From positions 1 to 64,000 of the forward strand of contig URHT01000004.1 of NCBI GenBank assembly GCA_900547745.1: DNA of 64,000 nucleotides, given 5' to 3'. Source of the stretch: an uncultured Eubacteriales bacterium (GTDB taxonomy: Bacteria > Bacillota > Clostridia > Oscillospirales > Oscillospiraceae). The notes under the pieces are model-generated. The model was not told where the DNA came from. It saw only the letters and a list, made by a program, of their open reading frames with translations, and did no database searches. The position numbers and the translations under genes are program-made. Of this stretch, positions 24,214 through 32,406 are shown piece after piece (the stretch's first letter is position 1; the number at the start of each line of letters is the position of its first letter).

Positions 24214-24503
24214 AAGAGATCAAGGAATTCGGCTTCCGTCAGACGCCGCCTGCCACGCCGCTGCGGTTCGACGCAGAGAAGTGCATCGGCTGCAACCGCT
24301 GCATGGAGGCGTGCATGATCGACGTGATGACCCCCGGCGAAAAGGGCAGCCATCCCGTGGTATCCTATCCCGATGAGTGCTGGTACTGCGGCTGCTGCGT
24401 GATGGAGTGCCCCACCGGCGCTATCAGCCTGCACCATCCGCTGATGAACCAGACCCGCTGGGTGGAGAAGGCCAGTCTGCTGAAAAACAGAAAGGAGAAC
24501 TAA
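24210..24503 (+). CDS. 4Fe-4S ferredoxin subunit (AprB-like) of the flavoprotein complex
   Basis: A 97-residue electron-transfer protein with two cluster motifs, CIGCNRCMEACMIDV (about residue 28) and CWYCGCCVMECPTGA (about 59). Its short length and the spacing of the motifs resemble AprB-type partners. It starts inside the end of the flavoprotein gene (ATGA overlap) and is followed 6 nt later by an M42 peptidase gene. It would pass electrons from ferredoxin or another donor to the FAD subunit. Confidence 0.9.
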   Translation: MKEIKEFGFRQTPPATPLRFDAEKCIGCNRCMEACMIDVMTPGEKGSHPVVSYPDECWYCGCCVMECPTGAISLHHPLMNQTRWVEKASLLKNRKEN

Positions 24504-24508
24504 AGCAT

Positions 24509-25522
24509 ATGGCAAACTTTGAACTGCTGAAGGAGCTGACTCAGGCGTGGGGCGTGGCGGGCCGCGAAAAAGCCGTGCGAGCCATCGTGCTGCGTGAGTT
24601 GGAGGGCCATGTGGACAGCGCCTATGTGGACAACATCGGCAACATCATTGCCGTCAAGCACGGCAAGGGCAGCCCCGACAGCAAGAAGATCATGCTCTCC
24701 GCTCACATGGACGAGATCGGCCTGCAGGTGAAGAAGATCGAATCAGACGGCCGCATCAAGGTGTGCAGCGTGGGCTGGGTCTGGACCTCCGCCCTGTACA
24801 ACGATCAGGTGGTGTTCCAGAACGGCGTCATCGGCGTGGTGGGCTGCGACGGCAAGATCGAGGACGCCAAGAACGACAGCGGCAAGCTGTACATCGACAT
24901 CGGCTGCACCAGCAAGGAGGACACCGAAAAGTACGTCAAGGTAGGCGATTACGCGGGTTTTGTGGGCCCCTGGTACGAGCTACAGAACGGCCGCATCAGC
25001 GCCAAGACCTTCGATGACCGGGTGGGCTGCTTCATGCTGCTGGAGGCTGTGAAGCGGAACAAGGGCGACTGCCCCAACGACGTATACTATGTATTTTCCG
25101 TGCAGGAGGAGGTAGGCTGCCGCGGCGCCGTTACCGCTGCCCATCAGATCCGTCCCGACATCGGCATCAGCGTGGACGTGACCCCCGACCACGCCTATCC
25201 CTGTGATCTTGAGGGCTGCAACGCCGTGGGCGAGGGCATCAGCGTGACACTGGGCGACCCCAGCGCCATGCTGGACGAGGAGCTGGTCAGCGAGATGCTG
25301 GCCTGCTGTGAGGAGAACGGCATCCGCTATCAGCGGGGCGTGATGGATCGCGGCGGCACCGACGCCAGCTCTATGAACCAGTCCGGCGACGGCGTCCGCG
25401 TGGCCGGTATCGCCGTGGTGGATCGCTATCCCCACAGCAAGTGCTCCGTCATCGCCAAGGACGACGTGACCGCCGGTATCGACCTGCTGGACAAGTATAC
25501 CCACCGTGTATTCAAATTTTGA
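24509..25522 (+). CDS. M42 family metallopeptidase (glutamyl/deblocking aminopeptidase type)
   Basis: A 337-residue di-metal aminopeptidase. Metal-site motifs are SAHMDEIGLQV (His66), KTFDDRVG (Asp near 175), VQEEVGCRGA (Glu pair), SVDVTPDH and the late PHSKCSV His. M42 enzymes form large hollow dodecamers and trim peptides in the cytosol. AAAGGAG lies 9 nt before the ATG. It is in the same operon as the flavoprotein and ferredoxin genes and 65 nt before the peptide-binding lipoprotein gene. Confidence 0.93.
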   Translation: MANFELLKELTQAWGVAGREKAVRAIVLRELEGHVDSAYVDNIGNIIAVKHGKGSPDSKKIMLSAHMDEIGLQVKKIESDGRIKVCSVGWVWTSALYNDQVVFQNGVIGVVGCDGKIEDAKNDSGKLYIDIGCTSKEDTEKYVKVGDYAGFVGPWYELQNGRISAKTFDDRVGCFMLLEAVKRNKGDCPNDVYYVFSVQEEVGCRGAVTAAHQIRPDIGISVDVTPDHAYPCDLEGCNAVGEGISVTLGDPSAMLDEELVSEMLACCEENGIRYQRGVMDRGGTDASSMNQSGDGVRVAGIAVVDRYPHSKCSVIAKDDVTAGIDLLDKYTHRVFKF

Positions 25523-25587
25523 GCGATCTTTTCCGTATCTCCACGCCGGAATGGCGTCAAAATAAAAAAAGAAAAGGAGACACCCCC

Positions 25588-27096
25588 ATGAAAAAGTTCC
25601 TTGTACTGGTGCTGGCCGCGGCCATGGCACTGAGTCTGGTAGCCTGCGGCGGCAACGGCGGCAACGCCTCTGCTGGCGACGGCACCAGCCTGACCATCGC
25701 CATCGATGCTGATTACCAAACGCTGCACCCCGCCAACTGGACAACCAATATCGAACACCGCATCGATTCCCAGATCTATGACACTTTGGTGCGCTACAAC
25801 TTCCAGGACGAGAGCAAGCTGGACGGTGTCATCGCTGAAAGCTGGGAGATCAGTGATGACGCCTGCTGCTATACCTTCCATCTGCGTGACGGCATTACCT
25901 TCCATAACGGCACACCGCTGACCGCCAAGGATGTGGCGTTCAGTCTGGATCTGTATGCCGCTTCCGAGGCACAGTCCGGCGATGTGGCAGGCTATGACCA
26001 CTGCGAGGTGGTGAACGACAACACCATCAAGATCTACACGTCGTCTCCGTTTGCACCCTTCCTGAACAACCTGACGCTGGTGCACATCGGTTCCAAGGAT
26101 TACTATGAGTCCGCCGGTGAGGAGGCTTTTGCCCAGCAGCCCATCGGCTGCGGACCCTATCAGTTCGTCAGCCACAATGAAGGCGACAAGGTCGTGCTGA
26201 AGGCCTACGAGAATTACTACATGGGCGCCGCCTCCATCAAGAATGTGACCTTCAAGATCATCTCTGACATGTCCTCCATGTCTATCGGCCTGCAGTCCGG
26301 CGGTATTGATTTTGCCGAGATCGAGGCGCCTGTCCGCTCTACCCTTGAAAGCGCCGACGGCGTCACTGTCACCACCGCAGAGCAGACCACCTTTGCCTTC
26401 GTCGCCATGAACACCGAAAAGGAGCCCTATAACAACGCCAAATTCCGTCAGGCGGTCAATTATGCTTTGGATCGTCAGTCTCTGATCGCCACCGTGATGG
26501 ACGGTGCAGCCGAGGAAAATTCCAATCTGCTGTCCAAGAGCCGCTTCGGTTACAGCGATACGCAGAAGCAGTACACCTACGATGCAGAGAAGGCAAAGTC
26601 CCTGCTGGCTGAGTGCGGTTACGCCAACGGCTATGATATGGGTACCCTTGTTGTAGCCGATCAGTATAAGCTGCTGGCGCAAGCCGTTCAGGAGCAGCTG
26701 AAGGCTGTTGGCCTTACCTGTCAGCTGGAGGTGCTGGAGTTTAACGCATACCTGAATAAGCTGCGTCAGGGCGATTTCACCGTTACCTGCCTGCAGATGT
26801 CGCTGGAAGGCGATACGCAGAACGTGGCCATGGCCATCTGCAAGGACTATATCGGTATGGCAAACAACGCCCGCTGGTATAATGACCAGGTGGAGCAGTG
26901 GTTCCAGGACGCTGTCGCTGCCGTGGACGCCACCGAACGTGCCGGTATTTATGACAAGATCTTCTCGCTGGTGCAGGACGAGGCGGTATACGCTGTCCTT
27001 TATAACCCCATCATGCTTTACGCCCACAACGACAAGCTGGTCATTCACGACCTCCCGCTGGAGGGCAACTACTTCGTATACTATTTCCACTGGTAA
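25588..27096 (+). CDS. Peptide ABC transporter substrate-binding lipoprotein (DppA/OppA family)
   Basis: A 502-residue extracellular lipoprotein. The signal peptide ends in lipobox LVAC (Cys20). Family 5 binding-protein landmarks follow: VRYNFQDESKLDGVIAESW, FHLRDGITFHNGTPLTAKDV (core DGITFHNGTPLTAKDV), NAKFRQAVNYALDR and LLAECGYANGYD. AAAAGGAG precedes the ATG. It probably feeds the Dpp-like permease encoded divergently from 21985, since that operon has no binding protein. A terminator follows. Confidence 0.93.
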   Translation: MKKFLVLVLAAAMALSLVACGGNGGNASAGDGTSLTIAIDADYQTLHPANWTTNIEHRIDSQIYDTLVRYNFQDESKLDGVIAESWEISDDACCYTFHLRDGITFHNGTPLTAKDVAFSLDLYAASEAQSGDVAGYDHCEVVNDNTIKIYTSSPFAPFLNNLTLVHIGSKDYYESAGEEAFAQQPIGCGPYQFVSHNEGDKVVLKAYENYYMGAASIKNVTFKIISDMSSMSIGLQSGGIDFAEIEAPVRSTLESADGVTVTTAEQTTFAFVAMNTEKEPYNNAKFRQAVNYALDRQSLIATVMDGAAEENSNLLSKSRFGYSDTQKQYTYDAEKAKSLLAECGYANGYDMGTLVVADQYKLLAQAVQEQLKAVGLTCQLEVLEFNAYLNKLRQGDFTVTCLQMSLEGDTQNVAMAICKDYIGMANNARWYNDQVEQWFQDAVAAVDATERAGIYDKIFSLVQDEAVYAVLYNPIMLYAHNDKLVIHDLPLEGNYFVYYFHW

Positions 27097-27111
27097 TGGC
27101 ACAAACATCCG

Positions 27112-27156
27112 AGGCGGGCGGCACGATTCAGCGCCGCCCGCCTTTGGTTTTTTCTT
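27112..27156 (+). terminator. Terminator after the peptide-binding protein gene
   Basis: AGGCGGGCGGC (27112-27122) pairs with GCCGCCCGCCT (27133-27143) and is followed by TTGGTTTTTT. Confidence 0.9.
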
Positions 27157-27194
27157 TCGAAATATATAAAATTTCAAAAGATGTTACACACTTG

Positions 27195-27229
27195 TTGCCA
27201 TTGCAGCGGAGTTCTGATATAGTGATATC
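27195..27229 (+). promoter_or_regulatory. Promoter of the gntR gene with overlapping dyad
   Basis: TTGCCA (27195-27200), 17-nt spacer, TATAGT (27218-27223). The dyad GATAT-AGTG-ATATC overlaps the -10, a likely place for autoregulation. An AT-rich stretch similar to the one at the transporter promoter lies upstream (about 27163-27185). Confidence 0.55.
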
Positions 27230-27255
27230 AAGAAAATATGAAAGGAAAACCGCTT

Positions 27256-27912
27256 ATGGCTGGAAAAACGCTTTCGGAACAGATTTACGATGAATTGTAT
27301 CACGACATTACGAGACAGCAGCTGCGCTGCGGGCAAAAGCTGACATTGAATATGCTCAAGGAGCGCTTCCATGTCAGCCATACGCCGATCCGCGAGGCAT
27401 TAATGCGTCTGGCGGAGAACGGTCTTGTAACGTACTACTCCAACTGCGGCGTCACCGTGATTGAATTCGAGGAACGGGATATTCAGGAGCTGTATCAATT
27501 CGCCTCGGAGATGGATGCTCTGGCAATACAGTTCTGCAGCGCGTCCCTGAATCAGATGCCACTGGTACTTGATCTGCAGGAGATCATTGAAAACGGCAAT
27601 GCCGCCCTGGCGGAGGGCGATATATCCAAGTGGAAGGAATTTTCAGAGCGCTTTCATGTCATCTTCTACCGTCATGCGCAGAACTACTATTTGGATCAGG
27701 CCGCTGCTCGTCTGCGCGCCAGACTTGAGCTGCTGTCATGCATGTACTACAAAGAGGAAAACATAAGCAAGATCAATGAAGGGCATAACGTTATTTACAA
27801 GCTGGTGTGTGACGGAAAGTATACCGCTGCCGCCAACAGGATGCGCCGACACCTGCAGACCGATATGGCCTATGCTATGAAGGCATACAGTCTTTATCAG
27901 CAGCAGGAGTAA
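27256..27912 (+). CDS. GntR family transcriptional regulator (FadR/FCD subgroup)
   Basis: A 218-residue regulator: an N-terminal winged helix (LSEQIYDELYHDITRQQL, LTLNMLKERFHVSHTPIREA, LMRLAENGLV; core VSHTPIREALMRL) and an all-helical FCD ligand domain with the metal-type motif FHVIFYRHA. I chose the ATG at 27256 (AAAGGA 9 nt upstream) over that at 27238. It lies between the binding-protein gene and a peptidase gene, so it probably controls the peptide locus; the effector is unknown. Confidence 0.88.
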   Translation: MAGKTLSEQIYDELYHDITRQQLRCGQKLTLNMLKERFHVSHTPIREALMRLAENGLVTYYSNCGVTVIEFEERDIQELYQFASEMDALAIQFCSASLNQMPLVLDLQEIIENGNAALAEGDISKWKEFSERFHVIFYRHAQNYYLDQAAARLRARLELLSCMYYKEENISKINEGHNVIYKLVCDGKYTAAANRMRRHLQTDMAYAMKAYSLYQQQE

Positions 27913-27933
27913 GTATGTCCGGGGAGGTTTCAT

Positions 27934-28527
27934 ATGCTGAATTACGGGCGCCTGAGAACCGTGGCCGCCAATATGCGGCGCTGCGGGCTGTCTCAGATAC
28001 TGGTGTCGGATGATGACAGCATCTTTTATCTGATCGGACGCCGCGTTAAGGCGCAGGAGCGCTGCGGCGTGCTGCTGATCCGCGAGGATGAGCAGGTACA
28101 CGCCTTTATGAACGAGCTGTTCTGCATACCGCCGGTTCCCGGCGTCATCTGGCATACTTACCGCGACGGCGAGGACGTATACGGCATGATCGCCGCAGAG
28201 TTACATTCCGGCAAGGTGGGCTTTGATAAAAGCTGGCCGTCCCGCCACACCATTTCCATTCTGGAAAAGCGCGAAGACATCATCCCTGTACTTGGCGCCG
28301 CCTTTATCACACGCACCGGCCACGGTATTGGCTTGATGGTGCATGAGCCGCCGGATGTCAGCACCGCCTGCGATGCGGTTGCGCAGGAAGGGATGGTATT
28401 CTCCATAGAGCCTGGCATTTATCTGCCCGGCGACACGGGAGTCCGCATTGAGGATCTGGTGCTTGTCACCGCCGATGGCTGCGAGGTTCTGACGCATTAT
28501 CCAAAAGAATTACAGGTCTTTTTGTAA
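27934..28527 (+). pseudogene. Internally deleted M24 family peptidase (Xaa-Pro type)
   Basis: A 197-codon open frame where about 360 is normal. Residues 1-125 resemble a creatinase N-terminal domain. The frame then jumps from GAAFI straight to TRTGHGIGLMVHEPPD, the C-terminal third of the M24 fold, and ends normally (SIEPGIYLPGDTGVRIEDL). The missing part should hold the two Asp metal ligands, so only the late His and Glu ligands remain. The deletion is in frame, so a protein may still be made, but peptidase activity is not expected. It lies 21 nt after gntR with a good ribosome site. Confidence 0.8.
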
Positions 28528-28531
28528 ACAA

Positions 28532-28572
28532 ACGACGGCGTTCCGCTTAAGCGCGGAACGCCGTCGTCTTTT
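28532..28572. terminator. Bidirectional terminator between convergent peptidase genes
   Basis: ACGACGGCGTTCCGC (28532-28546) pairs perfectly with 28553-28567 and is followed by TCTTTTAT on the plus strand. Confidence 0.85.
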
Positions 28573-28592
28573 ATATCTGCTGAGACTGCGGC

Positions 28593-29816
28593 TCAGAACG
28601 CCCATGTGCCGTCACGGAAGATCGGTACGCTCCGCCCGTCGGTACAGACAGCATCCACCGCCGTGTCCGGCGCGCCGATCATGAAGTCGGCATGAACCTG
28701 TGAATCGTTGACTCCCAGTGCATAGCATTCTTCCAGTGTACGGTCATGATACCCCTGAATCGTATTGATATATCCCTTTCCAAGCGCCAGATGGCAAGCG
28801 GCATTCTCGTCAATCAACGTATTATAGAACAAAACACCGCTGCGGTTAATGGGGCTGTCCCACGGTACCAGTGCACATTCGCCCAGATAAGCACTGCCTT
28901 CATCCATGCCAATCAGCTGATCCAGCAGCTCCGGATTTGTCTCAGCGCCCCACTCCACAGCCTTGCCCTCATGGAAGCGGATCCAGAAATTCTCCGCAGA
29001 CTGCCCATGGAAGCATAGGGGCTTTGTTCCATAGACGATGCCCTCTGCCGCGCCTTTCTTCGGTGTGATCAGGCACTCCTCCGTCGGCAGATTCGGCGTG
29101 AAGGTCGTCCCGCCCCTTGTTGTCTCCCGGACACCCTTAAAACGCGCTTCCGGCATCATACCGATACGGAAATCTGTGCCATTGCCGCTACTGAAGTGAA
29201 GCTCCTTCAGCGGCAGACGGTTGATGTAGTCACAGCGGCCCTGCAGCTCCGCATTATGCGCCGTCCATGCAGCAACAGGATCGCCGTCCACGCGGCAAAC
29301 GGTAAGGATCAGTTCCCACAGTCTCTCCATTGCCCGACCGACCCGCAGCTGCGGAAACAGCCGCTTGGCCCACGCCGGCCCCGGCACACAGGCAAAGCAC
29401 CACTGACACTTGTGCTCCATCGCATCCCGGTAAGGCTTATAAATCGGCCAGACCGCTTGCTGTGAGGTGCTGTATTTCCCCGCATCAATACCGTTAAGAC
29501 CGCTGGGATCCTCAGAAATCAACCCTATCCGGCACGGGAGCACCTGAGCGCAGTGTTTCCAGCGAGCCTCCTCGTAGTCACGTACTGCGCTCAGATCCGC
29601 CGTTGTGCGGTAGCGGTAGTCCACCTTCAGAAGCGGCTGGTAATTCCATTCCACGACCACCCGTCCCGCGCCGCACTTGTAGCATTCCTCTGCCAGCATC
29701 TTGACAAACTCCGGTTGATCCAACTGCGCTGTAATGAATACTTCCTGTCCCTTTTGAACATTGCCGCCTACTTCCGCGATAAGACGTGCATAACTGCGTA
29801 GCAGGGTCTTATTCAT
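28593..29816 (-). CDS. M29 family aminopeptidase
   Basis: A 407-residue metal-dependent aminopeptidase (thermophilic M29 family). The central metal-site motif PTEECLITP (about residue 247) and the late motifs YLGECALVPWDSPI, GKGYINTIQGY and VNDSQVHADFMIG (each a known M29 landmark) are intact. Its length is normal. The ATG at 29816 has TAGGAGG upstream. It is convergent with the M24 fragment and divergent from yitT, and extends the peptide-degradation set. Confidence 0.92.
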   Translation of the reverse strand: MNKTLLRSYARLIAEVGGNVQKGQEVFITAQLDQPEFVKMLAEECYKCGAGRVVVEWNYQPLLKVDYRYRTTADLSAVRDYEEARWKHCAQVLPCRIGLISEDPSGLNGIDAGKYSTSQQAVWPIYKPYRDAMEHKCQWCFACVPGPAWAKRLFPQLRVGRAMERLWELILTVCRVDGDPVAAWTAHNAELQGRCDYINRLPLKELHFSSGNGTDFRIGMMPEARFKGVRETTRGGTTFTPNLPTEECLITPKKGAAEGIVYGTKPLCFHGQSAENFWIRFHEGKAVEWGAETNPELLDQLIGMDEGSAYLGECALVPWDSPINRSGVLFYNTLIDENAACHLALGKGYINTIQGYHDRTLEECYALGVNDSQVHADFMIGAPDTAVDAVCTDGRSVPIFRDGTWAF

Positions 29817-29825
29817 ATTCCGCCT

Positions 29826-29947
29826 CCTAATTTATAAAATATTGCAATTATATTATAAAACAAGCATAGCACAAGATCGGACTGTTGAAAAGACCCTTTG
29901 CGAATTTTTTCAAAATACTTGACCGCTCTATTTTATAATATTATAAT
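29826..29947. promoter_or_regulatory. Divergent AT-rich promoter region of M29 peptidase and yitT genes
   Basis: The yitT promoter is TTGACC (29919-29924), 17-nt spacer, TATAAT (29942-29947). It overlaps the perfect 14-bp palindrome TTATAATATTATAA (29933-29946). Facing the M29 gene are TTTATAAA (29831-29838) and TATTATAAAA. Similar AT palindromes occur at the peptide transporter promoter. Confidence 0.6.
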
Positions 29948-29979
29948 TATTTGTATAAAATTATAGAGGAGTAAACACT

Positions 29980-30840
29980 GTGAAAATAACAGATACACTC
30001 AAGCAATACGCACTCATCACAATAGGCTGCGCCCTGTATGCTTTAGGCTTCTGCTGGTGCTGTCTGCCGGTGCATCTCTCTATTGGCGGGTTGACCGGAG
30101 TTGCTCAGGTGCTCAATGTTTTCTTTCCCGCTCTGCCCGTTGGTACGCTGACACTTGTCATGAACATTCCCTTTTTTGTCTTAGGACTGAAGCTTCTCGG
30201 CAAACAGGTGTTGATCGGTTCACTATATGCAATGACCGTCAGCTCACTGATGATTGACGGAATAAACTCCCTGTATCAATTTCGGCCTTTGGATCCGGTG
30301 CTGGCTGTCGTCTACGGCGGTATTCTGTGCGGCGCGGCATTCGGTCTCATGCTCCGTCAGGGAGCTACCACAGGCGGCACGGAGCTTGCTGCGCGGCTGT
30401 TGAAAATAAAGGTACAGCAGCTCCCCATCGGGAAATTGTGCCTGATCATCGACCTTGTGGTGATCGCCACCTATTCCCTTACATTCCGTCAGCTGACACA
30501 AGCGCTTTACAGCATCGCTGCGCTATATATCTGCACCGCGATGATGGACAAGGTTGTTTATGGCGGCAAGTCGGCCAAGCTGGCCTATATCATAAGTCCA
30601 CACCACGAGGAGATCACCCATCGGCTACTGGAGTTGGATCTTGGCGTGACATTGCTGGAAGGCGCCGGCGCGTATTATCGTAAATCCACCGAGGTGGTCA
30701 TGTGTGCATTCAGCCGAAATTACATTATCCCGGTAAAAAAGCTGGTGCAGCAAATTGATCCGAACGCATTTATCATTGTATGTGATACACATGAGATCCT
30801 GGGCGAGGGCTTTGGTGTCTATGATCCCACCGGATTGTAA
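29980..30840 (+). CDS. YitT family membrane protein
   Basis: A 286-residue protein with about five or six transmembrane helices (YitT/DUF161) and a C-terminal cytosolic DUF2179 domain (AYIISPHHEEITHRLLELDL, YYRKSTEVVMCAFSRN; cores YIISPHHEEIT and EVVMCAF). Its function in clostridia is unknown; it is often predicted to be a transporter. The start is GTG at 29980, with GAGGAG about 9 nt upstream. It has its own strong promoter and terminator. Confidence 0.9.
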   Translation: MKITDTLKQYALITIGCALYALGFCWCCLPVHLSIGGLTGVAQVLNVFFPALPVGTLTLVMNIPFFVLGLKLLGKQVLIGSLYAMTVSSLMIDGINSLYQFRPLDPVLAVVYGGILCGAAFGLMLRQGATTGGTELAARLLKIKVQQLPIGKLCLIIDLVVIATYSLTFRQLTQALYSIAALYICTAMMDKVVYGGKSAKLAYIISPHHEEITHRLLELDLGVTLLEGAGAYYRKSTEVVMCAFSRNYIIPVKKLVQQIDPNAFIIVCDTHEILGEGFGVYDPTGL

Positions 30841-30842
30841 AA

Positions 30843-30872
30843 TAGCTTGAGGCGGGTAATCGCCTCAAGCTA
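30843..30872 (-). terminator. Terminator read from the minus strand
   Basis: TAGCTTGAGGCG (30843-30854) pairs with 30861-30872. On the minus strand it is followed by TTTTACAA. It would end transcripts of the WYL gene about 250 nt after its stop. Confidence 0.65.
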
Positions 30873-30930
30873 AAAAATGCTCTGCCCCAAAGCGAGGAAA
30901 TGTGCTGAGAAGTAAAAAGCCGCCATGCAG

Positions 30931-30975
30931 AGCGGTGTTCCCGACAAGGCATCGGGAACACCGCTTTTTTTCTTT
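30931..30975 (+). terminator. Strong terminator downstream of yitT
   Basis: AGCGGTGTTCCCGA (30931-30944) pairs perfectly with 30952-30965 and is followed by a run of T residues. Confidence 0.85.
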
Positions 30976-30979
30976 TTTC

Positions 30980-31114
30980 CTTGGGTGCTTCATACCGGAG
31001 CCTGAAGCTGCTGTCGTAGTGCAGATACAGCTTGTAGATGTGGCTGGTCTTGCGGAACGGACAGAGCCAATTTGAAAGCTCCCGGGGCATTGGGGGCGGG
31101 TAGCTGATATACGC
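30980..31114 (-). other. Possible decayed coding sequence
   Basis: The minus strand just after the WYL gene stop reads AYISYPPPMPRELSNWLCPF then SHIYKLYLHYDSSFRLRYE in one frame, with protein-like composition, but has no ribosome site and runs on into the terminator. I do not recognise it; it may be the remnant of a lost gene. Confidence 0.25.
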
Positions 31115-31121
31115 CCGGCGG

Positions 31122-32204
31122 TCACGGCTCCTCGCCGCAGGCCCGCAGGCCGCTCCGGTACTCCTGCGCAAGGGTGTCCCGCAGGCTCTGCGGCTCGACC
31201 ACCTTCGCTTCGCCGCAGAACTTCAGGAAATACGCCCGTGCCTGAAACTCCGTGCAGAAGAAGGTATATTCCCAGCGGTACGCGCCGTCGTCCACCGCCG
31301 TCCGCGTCTGCGCCGGCGGGCGCAGGTGCATCTGGCTCCCATAATCCCGCCGCCCCTCCTCCGTCAGGCGGATACGGATCGTCTCCCTCTGCTGCGCAAG
31401 GAACTGGACGCCCTTGCCGCGGATGCTGCTTTCGATATCGGTGCGCTCCTTTTCGGTCAGCCGTCCGCTGCGCCGGAAGGAAACGTCAAGCTTTATGATT
31501 TTGGACAGCCGGAAGTTGAACTCCTTTTCCGGCCCGCGGGTGCCGTCGGGACGCGAAAGCCCCACCAGATAGTGATACGTCTCCTGCCGGTCGCCGAGGA
31601 CGCCGTAGGGCCGCACCTCAAAGCTGCTGCCTGTTTTCATCCGGATGCGGAGCAGCTCGCCGTTGGCCGCGGCGGCCTGGATCAGGCGCATCTGCGGGTC
31701 AAAGTAGATCGCCTCCCGCTGGTACACCGTCTTGGCCGCGTACTCCTCCAGCACCGCCCGGAGGTAGCGGCTGAAGCGGTTGCCGTAATACCGCGCGGCG
31801 TCGGGACTGTCCAGCCACTGCTCGCGGAAGGCGTAGTTGTCCCTGTCCAGACGGAACTTGAAGACCTCCTTCTGCTGGGCGACGGCACCGTCGCTCATCG
31901 CTTTTTCGGCAAGTTCCCCGGCATAGACCTCCATCAGCCTGTCCAGCACCGCGTCCCGGGCCGCCGGGGACACTACGCCGCCCAGCTGCTCCTCCAGCTG
32001 TTCCCGGCGGCGGGACACGGCAACGGAAACGGAGGCGTCCGCCTTGTCCCGGTACATGGCAAAGACGTAGTTGAGGATGCCCGCCCACGACCGCCCGCCG
32101 CCGAAGTCCTGCCGGTCATCCTGCAGCACCGCCCACGCGGCGTCGCTGAGGGACAGGTGCTGCCGCGCCTCCTGGTATTCGTTTGAAGAATTTTCGGTTC
32201 CCAT
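31122..32204 (-). CDS. WYL-domain protein, probable transcriptional regulator
   Basis: A 360-residue protein. The second half looks like a WYL sensor domain: IYFDPQMRLIQAAAANGELL, FEVRPYGVLGDRQETYHYLV, GLSRPDG (cores EVRPYGVLG and YHYLVGLSR). The WCX-like end is WEYTFFCTEFQARAYFLKFC with EPQSLRDTL. The N-terminal half is helical (LSDAAWAVLQDDRQDF, SRRREQLEEQL) and does not look like the usual winged helix. It has a promoter (32255-32283) with repeated TATGT..AACTT elements around it that may be its own operators. Confidence 0.7.
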   Translation of the reverse strand: MGTENSSNEYQEARQHLSLSDAAWAVLQDDRQDFGGGRSWAGILNYVFAMYRDKADASVSVAVSRRREQLEEQLGGVVSPAARDAVLDRLMEVYAGELAEKAMSDGAVAQQKEVFKFRLDRDNYAFREQWLDSPDAARYYGNRFSRYLRAVLEEYAAKTVYQREAIYFDPQMRLIQAAAANGELLRIRMKTGSSFEVRPYGVLGDRQETYHYLVGLSRPDGTRGPEKEFNFRLSKIIKLDVSFRRSGRLTEKERTDIESSIRGKGVQFLAQQRETIRIRLTEEGRRDYGSQMHLRPPAQTRTAVDDGAYRWEYTFFCTEFQARAYFLKFCGEAKVVEPQSLRDTLAQEYRSGLRACGEEP

Positions 32205-32254
32205 ATGCCAAAATCACCTGCTTCCGTCTGTTTTGTTCCATAGTATGTAACTTC

Positions 32255-32283
32255 ATTTTACACATATTGAGCAGATAAGTCAA
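32255..32283 (-). promoter_or_regulatory. Promoter of the WYL gene
   Basis: Minus-strand TTGACT (32278-32283), 17-nt spacer, TAAAAT (32255-32260). Nearby plus-strand TATGTAACTT (about 32244) and TATGTGTAACTT (about 32284) are near-repeats that could bind a regulator. Confidence 0.65.
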
Positions 32284-32406
32284 GTATGTGTAACTTTATA
32301 TGCCATGTAATATGCTATAGAAAATTCCATTTCTCGTGCTATAATGATTCTTGTCCCCGGGAGAGAGGCACGGAGCCGAGAGCCGGGAACACAGAAAAAG
32401 GAACAA

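Noticed and set aside
22264..24503. Adenylylsulfate reductase (aprBA)
   Set aside because: No sat, qmo or dsr genes nearby, and the catalytic context is peptide use. AprA-like fold is kept, the specific function is not.
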